Below, piece by piece: positions 43,649-52,532 of a stretch of 64,000 bases of DNA. The stretch is from Subdoligranulum variabile (GTDB lineage: Bacteria; Bacillota; Clostridia; Oscillospirales; Ruminococcaceae), in contig SFKI01000004.1 in assembly GCA_004554775.1 (NCBI GenBank), positions 149,332 through 213,331 on the forward strand, read 5' to 3'. Made by a program: the position numbers and the translations under genes. The notes under the pieces are model-generated. The model was not told where the DNA came from. It saw nothing but the letters and a program-made list of their open reading frames with translations, and did not search any database. How positions within the stretch are numbered: position 1 is the first letter of the stretch; every line of letters starts with the position of its first letter.

Positions 43649-45559
43649 TTGGTTGAAAAGATGAAGCTGGTGCGGGTACAAGGCACCCTGCCCCAGCTGA
43701 ATGACTTCCTGGATGCCTGCTGTATGGACGGCCGGTTTGACCTGGAACCTGCCACCCGTTATATGTCGGATTCGCTGGGATACGCCGCCCTTAATGGAGA
43801 AAACCCCTATCCCGCCACCCGCGACCAGATTGAAACCATGGCCAAGGAGGCCGGTGTGGAACTGCATGAAGAGCAGCGCCACACCGACCCGCCCGATGAC
43901 GAAGCCAAAGCCTACCTGAGCGATCTGCTGGAACAGATCGACGACCTGTGCGCCGAGCGCCAGGGCCTGCTGGACCAGCAAAAGCTCTGCGAGGACGGCA
44001 TCGCCCAGTACAGCCATTTCCTGAACTTAAAGGTCAACGTTGATGAACTGCTGGACTGCCAGCACGTTAAGGTGCGCTTCGGCTTCCTGCCCACCGAGGG
44101 GTATAACAAGCTGATGAGCAACTACGCCGATGACCCTTACATCCTGTTTGTGGAATGCACCCAGACCAAGACCGGCTACTGGGGCATCTACCTGACCCCG
44201 CGCGAGAAAGCGCTGGAGACCGACGGCATCTTCTCGATGCTTTACTTCGAGCCGGTGCGCGTGCCCGGTGCGGCCGGTTCGCCTGCCGAGATCATCGAGC
44301 ACTTTAAAGAGAACCTTGAGGTCGTCAAAAAGGCGGTCGATGAGGTCAACGCCCGCATCGCAGCCCTGTGGCACGACCACGAAGCCAAGGTGCAGATGCT
44401 GTACGATACGGTGCGCTACTACGCCGCCATATATGACCTGCGCCGTATGGCTGCGGTGAAAGGTTCGCACTTCTTCTGCGTCGGCTGGGTCCCGGCGGCA
44501 GAGGTGGAGGAGATCGCCGGTAAGGCACGGGCCATCAAGGACCTGCGCGTTACGGTCGACGGCCCCGAGGCCGCCGGAAAAATGACGCCCCCCACCAAGC
44601 TGAAAAACCCCTGGTGGAGCCGCCCTTTTGAGTTTTTCGTCGAGATGTACGGTCTGCCCGCCTATGGCGAGACAGATGTCACCGGCTTCGTAGCGCTCAC
44701 CTTCACCGTGCTGTTTGGCATGATGTTCGGTGATGTCGGGCAGGGCATTGTGCTGGCGCTGTTCAGCACCTTTATGTGGAAGGTCAAGCACAACGACCTG
44801 TTCCACCTGATGATCCCCTGCGGCATCTCCAGCACGATCTTCGGCCTGGTCTATGGTTCCTTCTTCGGCTATGAGGATGCCCTGGATCCGCTCTACCACG
44901 CCATTGGCATGGCAGGCAAGCCCGTTTCGGTCATGGATTCCATTACTGGTATCCTGATGGTCGCTGTCTACATCGGCATCATTCTGGTGCTGGCCGCGAT
45001 GGCAATGAACATGTACACCCACGCCCGTCACAAAGAATGGGGCGAGTTCATCTTCTCGCCCAACGGCCTGGTGGGTGTCATCACCTATCTGTGCGGCGTG
45101 GATCTGGCTTCGGCCTATATGGGCGCGTTCACGTTCATGCCGCAGGTCGTCGCAGTCATTGGCATGGTGGCGGGCCTTGTGCTGCTGCTGTTTGCCGAGC
45201 TGCTTGCCCCGATGGTGGAAGGCAAGCCCTGGAAACCTGCGGGCGGCATGGGCAACTACCTGATGCAAAGCGTGTTTGAACTGCTGGAAACCGTGCTGAG
45301 CTACCTTTCCAACACGATCTCGTTCCTGCGTGTGGGCGCGTTCGTCATCGTGCATGCCAGTATGATGATGGTCGTCTTTACGCTGGCCGGTACGCCGAAC
45401 AACCTGCTGGTGGTCATCCTGGGCAATATCGTGGTCATCTGTCTGGAAGCTCTGCTCTCCGCCATTCAGGGCATCCGTCTGGAGTTCTACGAGATGTTCA
45501 GCCGCTGCTACAAAGGCGGCGGCCGCAAGTTTACGGCATTTAATATTAAAAAGGCGTAA
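43649..45559 (+). CDS. ntpI: V-type ATPase subunit I (a-subunit)
   Basis: Membrane stator subunit forming the ion half-channels, about 636 residues. The N-terminal cytoplasmic half (MKLVRVQGTLPQLNDFLD, coiled coils around 90-120 and 215-260) precedes seven or eight helices starting near AFVALTFTVLFGMMFGDVGQG. The channel Arg region lies in NTISFLRVGAFVIVHASMM. AAAGGAG at 43632-43638 abuts a GTG, so TTG 43649, ten bases later, is the likelier start; ATG 43661 is an alternative. Confidence 0.9.
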   Translation: MVEKMKLVRVQGTLPQLNDFLDACCMDGRFDLEPATRYMSDSLGYAALNGENPYPATRDQIETMAKEAGVELHEEQRHTDPPDDEAKAYLSDLLEQIDDLCAERQGLLDQQKLCEDGIAQYSHFLNLKVNVDELLDCQHVKVRFGFLPTEGYNKLMSNYADDPYILFVECTQTKTGYWGIYLTPREKALETDGIFSMLYFEPVRVPGAAGSPAEIIEHFKENLEVVKKAVDEVNARIAALWHDHEAKVQMLYDTVRYYAAIYDLRRMAAVKGSHFFCVGWVPAAEVEEIAGKARAIKDLRVTVDGPEAAGKMTPPTKLKNPWWSRPFEFFVEMYGLPAYGETDVTGFVALTFTVLFGMMFGDVGQGIVLALFSTFMWKVKHNDLFHLMIPCGISSTIFGLVYGSFFGYEDALDPLYHAIGMAGKPVSVMDSITGILMVAVYIGIILVLAAMAMNMYTHARHKEWGEFIFSPNGLVGVITYLCGVDLASAYMGAFTFMPQVVAVIGMVAGLVLLLFAELLAPMVEGKPWKPAGGMGNYLMQSVFELLETVLSYLSNTISFLRVGAFVIVHASMMMVVFTLAGTPNNLLVVILGNIVVICLEALLSAIQGIRLEFYEMFSRCYKGGGRKFTAFNIKKA

Positions 45560-45633
45560 GCTGCCAAAGCCTCCCCTCAAAGGGGAGCCTATATAAAGGG
45601 AAACAACATAACAAAATCATGGAGGGTTCTATT

Positions 45634-46011
45634 ATGAAAAGCAAATTCAACAAGCTGTTCGTTACCATTCTGCTGGTCGTGGCTGTAACCTGCTGCGGCG
45701 CGTTCGGCGTCATGGCAGCCGATAACACCGACGAAGCTGCTGCCACTTCCACCACCGAGACCACCGAAACCAACACCGACAACGACCACAACTCTTCTCT
45801 GAGCATCGGCCTGGTGGCTGCGGCTCTGGCAACGGGTCTGGCCGGTATCGGCGGCGGCATGGCTGTCGCTTCCGCTGCCCCCGCCGCCATCGCTGCCAAC
45901 AGCGAGAACGAAAAGACCTTCGGTAAGAGCCTGATCTTCGTGGCCCTGGGCGAATCCATCGCCCTGTACGGCCTGGTCATCTCCATCATGATCCTGAGCA
46001 AGCTGGTGTAA
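45634..46011 (+). CDS. ntpK: V-type ATPase rotor-ring subunit K (c-subunit) with N-terminal leader
   Basis: Ring subunit of 125 residues. A hydrophobic segment, LFVTILLVVAVTCCGAFGVMAA, resembles a signal peptide with an Ala-rich cleavage site. It is followed by a Thr/Glu/Asp-rich linker of about 25 residues. The normal helical hairpin follows: SIGLVAAALATGLAGIGGGMAVASAAPAAI and SLIFVALGESIALYGLVISIMI, with the ion-binding Glu next to Ser. GGAGGG favours ATG 45634 over an upstream ATG at 45619. Ion choice (Na+ or H+) cannot be settled by eye. Confidence 0.9.
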   Translation: MKSKFNKLFVTILLVVAVTCCGAFGVMAADNTDEAAATSTTETTETNTDNDHNSSLSIGLVAAALATGLAGIGGGMAVASAAPAAIAANSENEKTFGKSLIFVALGESIALYGLVISIMILSKLV

Positions 46012-46015
46012 GGCC

Positions 46016-46321
46016 ATGCGGTTCTTTCTCATCAGCGATAACTCGGACGCCATGAACGGTCTGCGTTTGGCCGGTATCGAGGGCACCGTTGCCCGCAGCG
46101 AAGCCGACTTGCGCAAGGCGCTGGAAAACGCCGCCAACCAGCCCGACATTGCCGTGCTGCTTGTGACCGAAAAGATCGCCGAGACCTATACCGAGGTGCT
46201 GGATGCCGTGCGCGCTGCCAAAACGCCGCTGCTCATCACCGTGCCGTCCACCGGCGGTTCCGCTGCCGGTAAGGATCGCCTGACCCGCTACATCCGTGAG
46301 GCCATCGGTGTTAAAATCTAA
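46016..46321 (+). CDS. V-type ATPase subunit F
   Basis: A 101-residue rotor-axle subunit (NtpG in Enterococcus naming). It begins RFFLISDNSDAMNGLRLAGIEG, with VLLVTEKIAETY and LLITVPST, typical of the Rossmann-like ATP-synt_F fold. It starts four bases after subunit K. Confidence 0.9.
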   Translation: MRFFLISDNSDAMNGLRLAGIEGTVARSEADLRKALENAANQPDIAVLLVTEKIAETYTEVLDAVRAAKTPLLITVPSTGGSAAGKDRLTRYIREAIGVKI

Positions 46322-46332
46322 GAGGTGTGACC

Positions 46333-46920
46333 ATGAATGAATTAGATACCCGCGCCGAGCGGTTCCTCGAATCCATCCGGGCCGAGGGCGAAGCCGCCTG
46401 CGCCGCCATCCGCACCGAAACCGATGCCGAGATCGAGCGCCAGCTGGAAGAAACGCGCAAGGCCCAGCAGACCAAGGCCGAGCATACGCTCCACTTTGAG
46501 ACCGACCGCGCCCATACCCGCGCCAACCGTGAGCTGAGCGCCGCCCGTATGCAGGCCCGCGCCAAGCTGGCCGCACAGCGCCAGCAGATCGCAGCCGATA
46601 CTTTTGCCGCCGCCCGTACACAACTGGCCGCTTTCGCCGCCGGTAAGGACTACGCTGCTTGGCTGCAGGCCAGCGCCGCCGCCCTGGCCGATGCCATGGG
46701 CCAAAGCGGCACGCTGTATGCCCGCACTGCCGACCTGCCGCTGCTGCAAGGCAAGCTGCCTGCCGGTGTGGCCCTGGCTGCGGATGATACCATCACCCTG
46801 GGCGGCCTGCGCGCTGCCAACCCAGCCACCGGCCTGGCAGCCGATGACACGCTGGAAGCCCGCCTGGGCGCCCAGCACGACTGGTTCCTGCAAAATGCAG
46901 GGCTGGAGATCACGATTTGA
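46333..46920 (+). CDS. ntpE: V-type ATPase subunit E
   Basis: Peripheral-stalk subunit of 195 residues. A long charged N-terminal helix (LDTRAERFLESIRAEGEAACAAIRTE...) is followed by a small globular end with LGAQHDWFLQNAGLEI. AGAGGTG precedes ATG 46333; the GTG at 46327 overlaps that site. Assignment rests on architecture and operon position between F and A. Confidence 0.82.
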   Translation: MNELDTRAERFLESIRAEGEAACAAIRTETDAEIERQLEETRKAQQTKAEHTLHFETDRAHTRANRELSAARMQARAKLAAQRQQIAADTFAAARTQLAAFAAGKDYAAWLQASAAALADAMGQSGTLYARTADLPLLQGKLPAGVALAADDTITLGGLRAANPATGLAADDTLEARLGAQHDWFLQNAGLEITI

Positions 46921-46931
46921 GGGGCAAAGCT

Positions 46932-48686
46932 ATGGAAAATAAAATTTACAGCATCAACGGCCCCGTTGTTACCATCAAGGGCAAAACCGACCTGGCTATG
47001 ATGGAAATGGTCTATGTGGGCAAGGCCCGCCTGGTAGGCGAGGTTATCCGCATGAACGACAAAGAAACCACCATCCAGGTGTACGAGGAGACCGGCGGCC
47101 TGAAGGCCGGCGAGCCCGTCGAAAGCACCGGCGGCCCGCTGTCCGTCACCTTGGGGCCCGGCATCCTGCGCAATATCTACGATGGCATCCAGCGCCCGCT
47201 GCCCGCCATCGAAAGCCATATGGGCAGCTTTATTGAGCGCGGCGCGCACGAGCCCTCGTTGGATACCGCCGCCAAGTGGGATGTGACTGTCAACGTCAAG
47301 GCAGGGGATACCCTGACGGGCGGTCAGATTTATGCCACCTGCCCCGAGACCCCGGCCATCCAGCACCGCTGCATGGTCCCGCCGGAGGTTTCCGGCACTG
47401 TGACCTGGGCGGCTGAAAATGGAAGCTACACGGTCAACGACCCCATTGTCAAGCTGACCGACGCCAAGGGCCGTGAGCATATCCTGACCCTGTGCCAGAA
47501 ATGGCCCATCCGCACCCCGCGCCCGGCGGCCGAGCGTATGACCTCGCCCCGCCCGCTGATCACCGGTCAGCGCGTCATTGATACAATGTTCCCGCTCGCC
47601 AAGGGCGGCGCGGCAGCCATCCCCGGCGGCTTCGGCACCGGCAAAACGATGACCCAGCACCAGATCGCCAAATGGTGCGATGCCGACATCATCATCTATG
47701 TTGGCTGCGGCGAACGCGGCAACGAGATGACCCAGGCCTTGCAGGAGTTCAGCGAACTGGTCGACCCCCGCACCGGAAAGAGTCTGATGGATCGTACGGT
47801 TCTGATCGCCAATACGTCCAATATGCCCGTCGCTGCGCGTGAAGCCTCGATCTACACCGGCATTACGCTGGCCGAGTATTACCGCGACATGGGCTACCAC
47901 ACCGCCATGATGGCCGACTCCACCTCCCGTTGGGCCGAAGCTCTGCGCGAGATCAGCGGCCGCTTGGAAGAGATGCCCGCCGATGAGGGCTACCCCGCCT
48001 ACCTGCCCAGCCGCCTGGCTGAGTTCTACGAGCGCGCGGGTTACGTCAAGACGCTGAACGGGGCCGAGGGCTCGGTCTCGGTCATCGGCGCTGTCAGCCC
48101 GCAGGGCAACGACTTCTCCGAGCCTGTCACCCAGAACACGAAGCGCTTTACCCGCTGCTTCTGGGCGCTGGATAAGTCCCTGGCCTACGCCCGCCACTAT
48201 CCGGCCATCAACTGGAACGACTCTTACAGTGAATATCTGGGCGACCTGGGCAGCTGGTACTACGATAATGTCGGCCATGACTTCATGTCCTGCCGCGAGC
48301 GCGTCGCCAACCTGCTTCTGCAGGAAAACAACCTGATGCAGATCGTCAAGCTGATCGGCTCCGACGTGCTGCCCGACGACCAGAAGCTGACCATCGAGAT
48401 CGCCCGTGTTATCCGCGTCGGCTTCTTGCAGCAGAACGCATTCCACGCCGTGGATACTTACGTCCCGCTGGAAAAGCAGCTGAAGATGATGGAAACGATT
48501 TTGTACTTGTACGACAAGTGCACCGCACTCGTTGCCAAGCAGGTGCCGGTCAGCCGTCTGCTGGCTACCGGTCTGTTTGATGAACTGGTCAAGATGAAGT
48601 ACGAGGTGCCCAACGACGACTTCTCGAAGCTGGACGCCATGCAGAAAGATATCGACGCCAAGCTCGCCGCTGTGGCGCAGGGCTGA
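46932..48686 (+). CDS. ntpA: V-type ATPase catalytic subunit A
   Basis: Nucleotide-hydrolysing subunit of 584 residues. The beta-barrel start is SINGPVVTIKGKTDLAMMEMVYVG. The non-homologous bulge domain lies around 110-190. Walker A is GGFGTGKTMTQHQ, and the catalytic Glu region is VGCGERGNEMTQ. MADSTSRWAEALREISGRL and SVIGAVSPQGNDFSEPV follow. A TTG at 46917 is open but ATG 46932 has GAGGGGC at proper distance. Confidence 0.97.
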   Translation: MENKIYSINGPVVTIKGKTDLAMMEMVYVGKARLVGEVIRMNDKETTIQVYEETGGLKAGEPVESTGGPLSVTLGPGILRNIYDGIQRPLPAIESHMGSFIERGAHEPSLDTAAKWDVTVNVKAGDTLTGGQIYATCPETPAIQHRCMVPPEVSGTVTWAAENGSYTVNDPIVKLTDAKGREHILTLCQKWPIRTPRPAAERMTSPRPLITGQRVIDTMFPLAKGGAAAIPGGFGTGKTMTQHQIAKWCDADIIIYVGCGERGNEMTQALQEFSELVDPRTGKSLMDRTVLIANTSNMPVAAREASIYTGITLAEYYRDMGYHTAMMADSTSRWAEALREISGRLEEMPADEGYPAYLPSRLAEFYERAGYVKTLNGAEGSVSVIGAVSPQGNDFSEPVTQNTKRFTRCFWALDKSLAYARHYPAINWNDSYSEYLGDLGSWYYDNVGHDFMSCRERVANLLLQENNLMQIVKLIGSDVLPDDQKLTIEIARVIRVGFLQQNAFHAVDTYVPLEKQLKMMETILYLYDKCTALVAKQVPVSRLLATGLFDELVKMKYEVPNDDFSKLDAMQKDIDAKLAAVAQG

Positions 48687-48701
48687 TGAGGAGGGAATAA
48701 C

Positions 48702-50099
48702 ATGATTCTGGAACATATCGGACTTTCCCAAATCAACGGCAGTCTGGTCGTGCTGGACGGCGTAAAGGGCGTGCAGTTTGACGAAATGGCCGAGCTGCAC
48801 CTCGACGACGGCTCCACCCGCGTGGGCCGTGTCGTGCAGGTCGAGGGCGACCGCTGCATTATCCAGGTGTTTGAGGGCACGCGTGGCCTGAGCCTTGTCA
48901 ACAACCGCACGGTGCTGACCGGCCACCCTATGATGATGGATCTGAGCCCCGAGCTGCCCGGCCGCGTGCTGGATGGCCTGGGGCGACCCATTGACGGCCT
49001 GGGCGACATTTACCCCGCCGCCCGCCGCGATGTCAATGGCGCGCCCATCAACCCCGTTAGCCGTGTCTATCCGCGCAACTACATCCACACCGGCATTTCT
49101 TCCATCGACTGCCTGGCTACGCTGATCCGCGGCCAGAAGCTGCCGATCTTCTCCGGCTCCGGTATGAAGCATAACGAGCTGGCCGTCCAGATCGTCCGCC
49201 AGGCCAGCGTGGCCGATGGCTCGGACTTTGCCATCGTCTTTGCCGCCATGGGCGTCAAAAACGACGTCGCTGCGTACTTCCGTGAGTCGTTCGAGAGCTG
49301 CGGTGCGATGGAGCGCGTGGTCATGCTGCTGAACCTGGCCAACGACCCCATCATCGAGCGTATCATCACCCCGCGCGCCGCCCTGACGGTGGCTGAATAC
49401 CTGGCCTTTGACCTGAACAAAAACGTGCTGGTCATCCTGACCGATATGACCAGCTACTGCGAAGCCTTGCGCGAGTTCTCCTCCTCCAAGGGCGAGATCC
49501 CCGGCCGTAAAGGCTTCCCCGGCTACCTGTATTCTGACCTGGCGAGTCTGTACGAACGCGCCGGTATCATCAAGGGCAGCCAGGGCTCTGTCACCCAAAT
49601 CCCGATTCTGACCATGCCCGGTGACGACATCACTCACCCCATCCCTGACCTGACCGGGTATATTACCGAGGGCCAGATCGTGCTGGATCGCGGCATGGAT
49701 GCTACCGGCCTGTACCCGCCGGTCTCGGTGCTGCCCAGCCTGTCCCGTCTGATGAAGGACGGCATCGGTGCCGGTTACACGCGTGAGGACCACGTCACCT
49801 TGTCCAACCAGCTGTTTGCCTGCTACGCCAAGGTGCAGGACGCCAAGGCGCTGGCCAGCGTTATCGGCGAGGAAGAACTTTCCGAGTCTGATAAACAGCT
49901 GATGGCCTTTGGCCGCGCCTTTGAGCAGGAGTTCATCGGCCAGGGCAACACCGACCGCACGATGGAGCAGACGCTGGATCTTGGCTGGGAACTGCTGGCC
50001 GCGCTGCCCCGCGCCGCGCTGGACCGCTGCGACGATGCCACGCTGGACAAGTATTACGAGCCCGCCAAGGCTCGCATTGCCAAGCACGGCAATAAGTAA
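48702..50099 (+). CDS. ntpB: V-type ATPase subunit B
   Basis: Non-catalytic nucleotide-binding subunit of 465 residues. It has FEGTRGLSLVNNRTVLTGHP and the degenerate P-loop SGSGMKHNELAVQI in place of Walker A. FVNDP-like LANDPIIERIITPRAALT and ITHPIPDLTGYITEGQI follow. It starts 15 bases after subunit A. Confidence 0.97.
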   Translation: MILEHIGLSQINGSLVVLDGVKGVQFDEMAELHLDDGSTRVGRVVQVEGDRCIIQVFEGTRGLSLVNNRTVLTGHPMMMDLSPELPGRVLDGLGRPIDGLGDIYPAARRDVNGAPINPVSRVYPRNYIHTGISSIDCLATLIRGQKLPIFSGSGMKHNELAVQIVRQASVADGSDFAIVFAAMGVKNDVAAYFRESFESCGAMERVVMLLNLANDPIIERIITPRAALTVAEYLAFDLNKNVLVILTDMTSYCEALREFSSSKGEIPGRKGFPGYLYSDLASLYERAGIIKGSQGSVTQIPILTMPGDDITHPIPDLTGYITEGQIVLDRGMDATGLYPPVSVLPSLSRLMKDGIGAGYTREDHVTLSNQLFACYAKVQDAKALASVIGEEELSESDKQLMAFGRAFEQEFIGQGNTDRTMEQTLDLGWELLAALPRAALDRCDDATLDKYYEPAKARIAKHGNK

Positions 50100-50111
50100 A
50101 AGGAGTTTACC

Positions 50112-50741
50112 ATGGCACAGCAGGTTTTCCCCACAAAATCAAACCTGATGGCGACAAAGCGCAGCCTGGCGCTGGCGGAACAGGGCTATGACCTGATGGA
50201 CCGCAAGCGCAACATCCTTGTGCGCGAAATGATGCAGTTGATCGACCGCGCCGCCGATATCCAGGACCGCATCTCGGCCGCCTATGCCGAGGCGTACGAT
50301 GCCCTGCAAAAAGCCAACATCATGCTGGGCTCGGTGGGGGAGTACGCCGGTGGTGTGCCCGTAGAGCGCGGCCTGCGGCTGAGCACCCGCAGCGTCATGG
50401 GTGTGGAGCTACCCACCCTCTCGCTGCAAACCACCGCACCCATCGGGCTGTATTATGATATGGAGTCCACCAACGGCACGCTGGATGTGGCCTACCTCAA
50501 ATTCAACGAGGTCAAGACCCTGACGGTGGAGCTGGCCGAGGTCGAGACCAGCGTCATCCGCCTGGCCGAAGCCATCCAAAAGACCCAGAAGCGCGCCAAC
50601 GCCCTGGGCAACGTCCAGATCCCCCAGATGCAAAAGACCATCAAGTCCATCGACGAAGTTCTTGGTGAGCGCGAACGTGAAGAGTTCAGCCGCCTGAAAG
50701 TTATCAAAGCCCAGAAAGAAAAACAGGCCGAGGAAGCCTGA
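50112..50741 (+). CDS. ntpD: V-type ATPase subunit D
   Basis: Central-shaft subunit of 209 residues. It begins VFPTKSNLMATKRSLALAEQGYDLMDRKRNILVREMM, with the family's second helix QKTQKRANALGNVQIPQMQKTIKSIDEVLGEREREEFSRLKVIK, split here by the usual kink. It is the last gene of the operon and is followed by a terminator. Confidence 0.96.
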   Translation: MAQQVFPTKSNLMATKRSLALAEQGYDLMDRKRNILVREMMQLIDRAADIQDRISAAYAEAYDALQKANIMLGSVGEYAGGVPVERGLRLSTRSVMGVELPTLSLQTTAPIGLYYDMESTNGTLDVAYLKFNEVKTLTVELAEVETSVIRLAEAIQKTQKRANALGNVQIPQMQKTIKSIDEVLGEREREEFSRLKVIKAQKEKQAEEA

Positions 50742-50757
50742 TCTTTGCAGATTTATA

Positions 50758-50788
50758 CCGCTCGGTTTTGCGCCGGGCGGTTCTTTTT
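50758..50788 (+). terminator. Terminator of the V-ATPase operon
   Basis: CCGCTCGG pairs with CCGGGCGG (one G-T pair) and is followed by TTCTTTTTT. Confidence 0.8.
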
Positions 50789-50905
50789 TGCGGCCTTTCA
50801 AAAATTTGCAAAACCATCTTCCCAAACCCCAAAAAGCTTGCTATAATCAGGGATGCTCGCCCGTTCGGGGGAGTGTGTGTAGGAAAAAATCGAGGGAAAT
50901 CAACC

Positions 50906-52267
50906 ATGGAAAAAGCAAAAAATCTGACTGAGGGGCCGCTGGCGAAGCAGATCCTGCTCGTCAGCCTGCCGCTGGCGCTGTCCAACCTGCTGCAAGTGCT
51001 GTTCAACATGTCGGACGTTGCAGTTGTCGGGCGGTTCGCAGGTTCTACGGCGCTGGGCGCGGTGGGGTCAACCAGCATTTTTGTCACGCTGTTCACCGGT
51101 TTTTTGATCGGTCTCAGTAACGGCATCAATGTGCTGGTGGCGCGTTTTTACGGTGCGCGGCACCCGAACGATGTAAAAAAGACCGTCCACTCGGCGCTTA
51201 TCATCAGCCTTGCGGCGGGCGTTATCTTATTGCTTGTCGGCCTGCTCGGCTCGCCCGCGCTGTTGGAACTGCTCAACACCAAGCCGGATCTGCTGCCCGG
51301 CGCCATTTTGTACCTGCGCGTGTACTTTTTGGGTATGCCCGCCCTGGCGCTGTATAACTTCGGCAATGCGGTGTTCAGCGCCATCGGCGATACCAAAAAG
51401 CCGCTGATTTATCTGTCCATCGCAGGTGCTTTGAACATCGTGCTCAACCTGTTTTTTGTCATCGTCTGTCAGCTCAACGTTATGGGCGTGGCGCTGGCCA
51501 GCGCCATTTCGCAGTGCGTGTCGGCCGGGCTGATCCTGCACGCGCTGACCAAAGTGCGGGACTGCTACGCGCTGGATCTGCACGCCATCCAACTGGACCT
51601 TGGCATGACCAGGCGCATCTTGCTGCTGGGCGTGCCCGCCGGTTTACAGAACGCCATTTTTGCCATTGCCAACCTGTTCATCCAGGCGGGCGTCAACTCG
51701 TTTGACTCGCTGATGGTTAAGGGCAACTCGGCTGCTGCCAACGCCGACGCCATGATCTACGACGCCATGGCGGCGTTTTATATGGCCTGCGCCAGCTTTA
51801 TGAGCCAGAACTATGGCGCAGGCAAGATCGACCGCGTAAAGAAAAGCTACTTCATCAGCCTGGCCTACAGCTTTGGCGTGGGGCTGGTGTTGGGCGGCGG
51901 GCTGCTTGCTTTCGGGCGGCAGTTTCTCGCGCTCTTTACCACCGAGCCGGACGTGATCGACGCCGGGATGAAGCGTATTGCCGTCATGGGTCTGGCCTAC
52001 TGCATCTCCGCCTTTATGGACTGCACGATCGCCGCCTCGCGCGGGCTGGGCAAAACCGTGGTGCCGACCATCCTTGTGATCTTGGGCTCCTGCGTGTTCC
52101 GTGTGGCATGGGTGTACACGCTCTTTGCGCACTTCCACACCATCCCGGCGCTGTATCTGCTGTACCCATGCTCCTGGGCGCTGACCGGCTTTGCCGAAAT
52201 TCTCTATTTCGTCCACTGCTACAAGCAGTCGATGAAGATTTTTGCGCAGCAGACCACAGCAGTGTAA
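50906..52267 (+). CDS. MATE family efflux transporter (second)
   Basis: A 453-residue twelve-helix transporter. The N terminus LTEGPLAKQILLVSLPLALSNLLQVLFNMSDVAVVGRFAGSTALGAVGSTS and the second-half repeat ILLLGVPAGLQNAIFAIANLFIQAGVNSF mark the MATE fold, as in NorM/DinF relatives. It starts at ATG 50906 after GAGGGA; open frame upstream crosses the V-ATPase terminator. The substrate is unknown. Confidence 0.92.
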   Translation: MEKAKNLTEGPLAKQILLVSLPLALSNLLQVLFNMSDVAVVGRFAGSTALGAVGSTSIFVTLFTGFLIGLSNGINVLVARFYGARHPNDVKKTVHSALIISLAAGVILLLVGLLGSPALLELLNTKPDLLPGAILYLRVYFLGMPALALYNFGNAVFSAIGDTKKPLIYLSIAGALNIVLNLFFVIVCQLNVMGVALASAISQCVSAGLILHALTKVRDCYALDLHAIQLDLGMTRRILLLGVPAGLQNAIFAIANLFIQAGVNSFDSLMVKGNSAAANADAMIYDAMAAFYMACASFMSQNYGAGKIDRVKKSYFISLAYSFGVGLVLGGGLLAFGRQFLALFTTEPDVIDAGMKRIAVMGLAYCISAFMDCTIAASRGLGKTVVPTILVILGSCVFRVAWVYTLFAHFHTIPALYLLYPCSWALTGFAEILYFVHCYKQSMKIFAQQTTAV

Positions 52268-52285
52268 TGGCACGCTAAGTAAAAA

Positions 52286-52424
52286 GCACGGGCGGATATG
52301 TGATCTGCCCCTGCGATTTACGCGTAAGATTGTAACAACAAAAAGGCGTTTTGAAGGGATCAAGACCCCTCCCTACAGAACCGTCGGTTAAGGGAGTGTA
52401 GGGGCGAGCAGTACTCGCCCCTAC
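52286..52424. repeat. Composite repeat block: two palindromic units and a shared 19-mer
   Basis: GCACGGGCGGATATGTGATCTGCCCCTGC (52286-52314, read as arms around ATGTGA) is followed by TTTACGCGTAAGATTGTAA (52317-52335). This 19-mer recurs inverted at 5309-5327 beside a similar palindrome. A GGGATC-AA-GACCCCTCC segment (about 52357-52373) also matches the 5.39 kb block. A last unit, GTAGGGGCGAG-N5-CTCGCCCCTAC, fills 52398-52424. Confidence 0.7.
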
Positions 52425-52436
52425 AAACTCAATACC

Positions 52437-52470
52437 AAAACAGGACTGGCACCGACAGTCCTGTTTTGCC
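52437..52470. terminator. Bidirectional terminator before the CLC gene
   Basis: AAAACAGGACT (52437-52447) pairs perfectly with AGTCCTGTTTT (52457-52467). Confidence 0.75.
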
Positions 52471-52532
52471 GTCTGTTGTCTTTTTCCCTGTGTAAGAGTA
52501 TAATCAAGCTATATTTCGACGGGAGGTCGTCT

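Noticed and set aside
46650..50087. A 1145-codon open frame on the minus strand opposite the V-ATPase genes
   Set aside because: It is a codon-usage shadow of GC-rich genes on the plus strand; it has no family, no ribosome site and crosses four well-supported genes. Similar long antisense frames at 17655-19538, 29554-32214 and 32305-34650 were rejected for the same reason.
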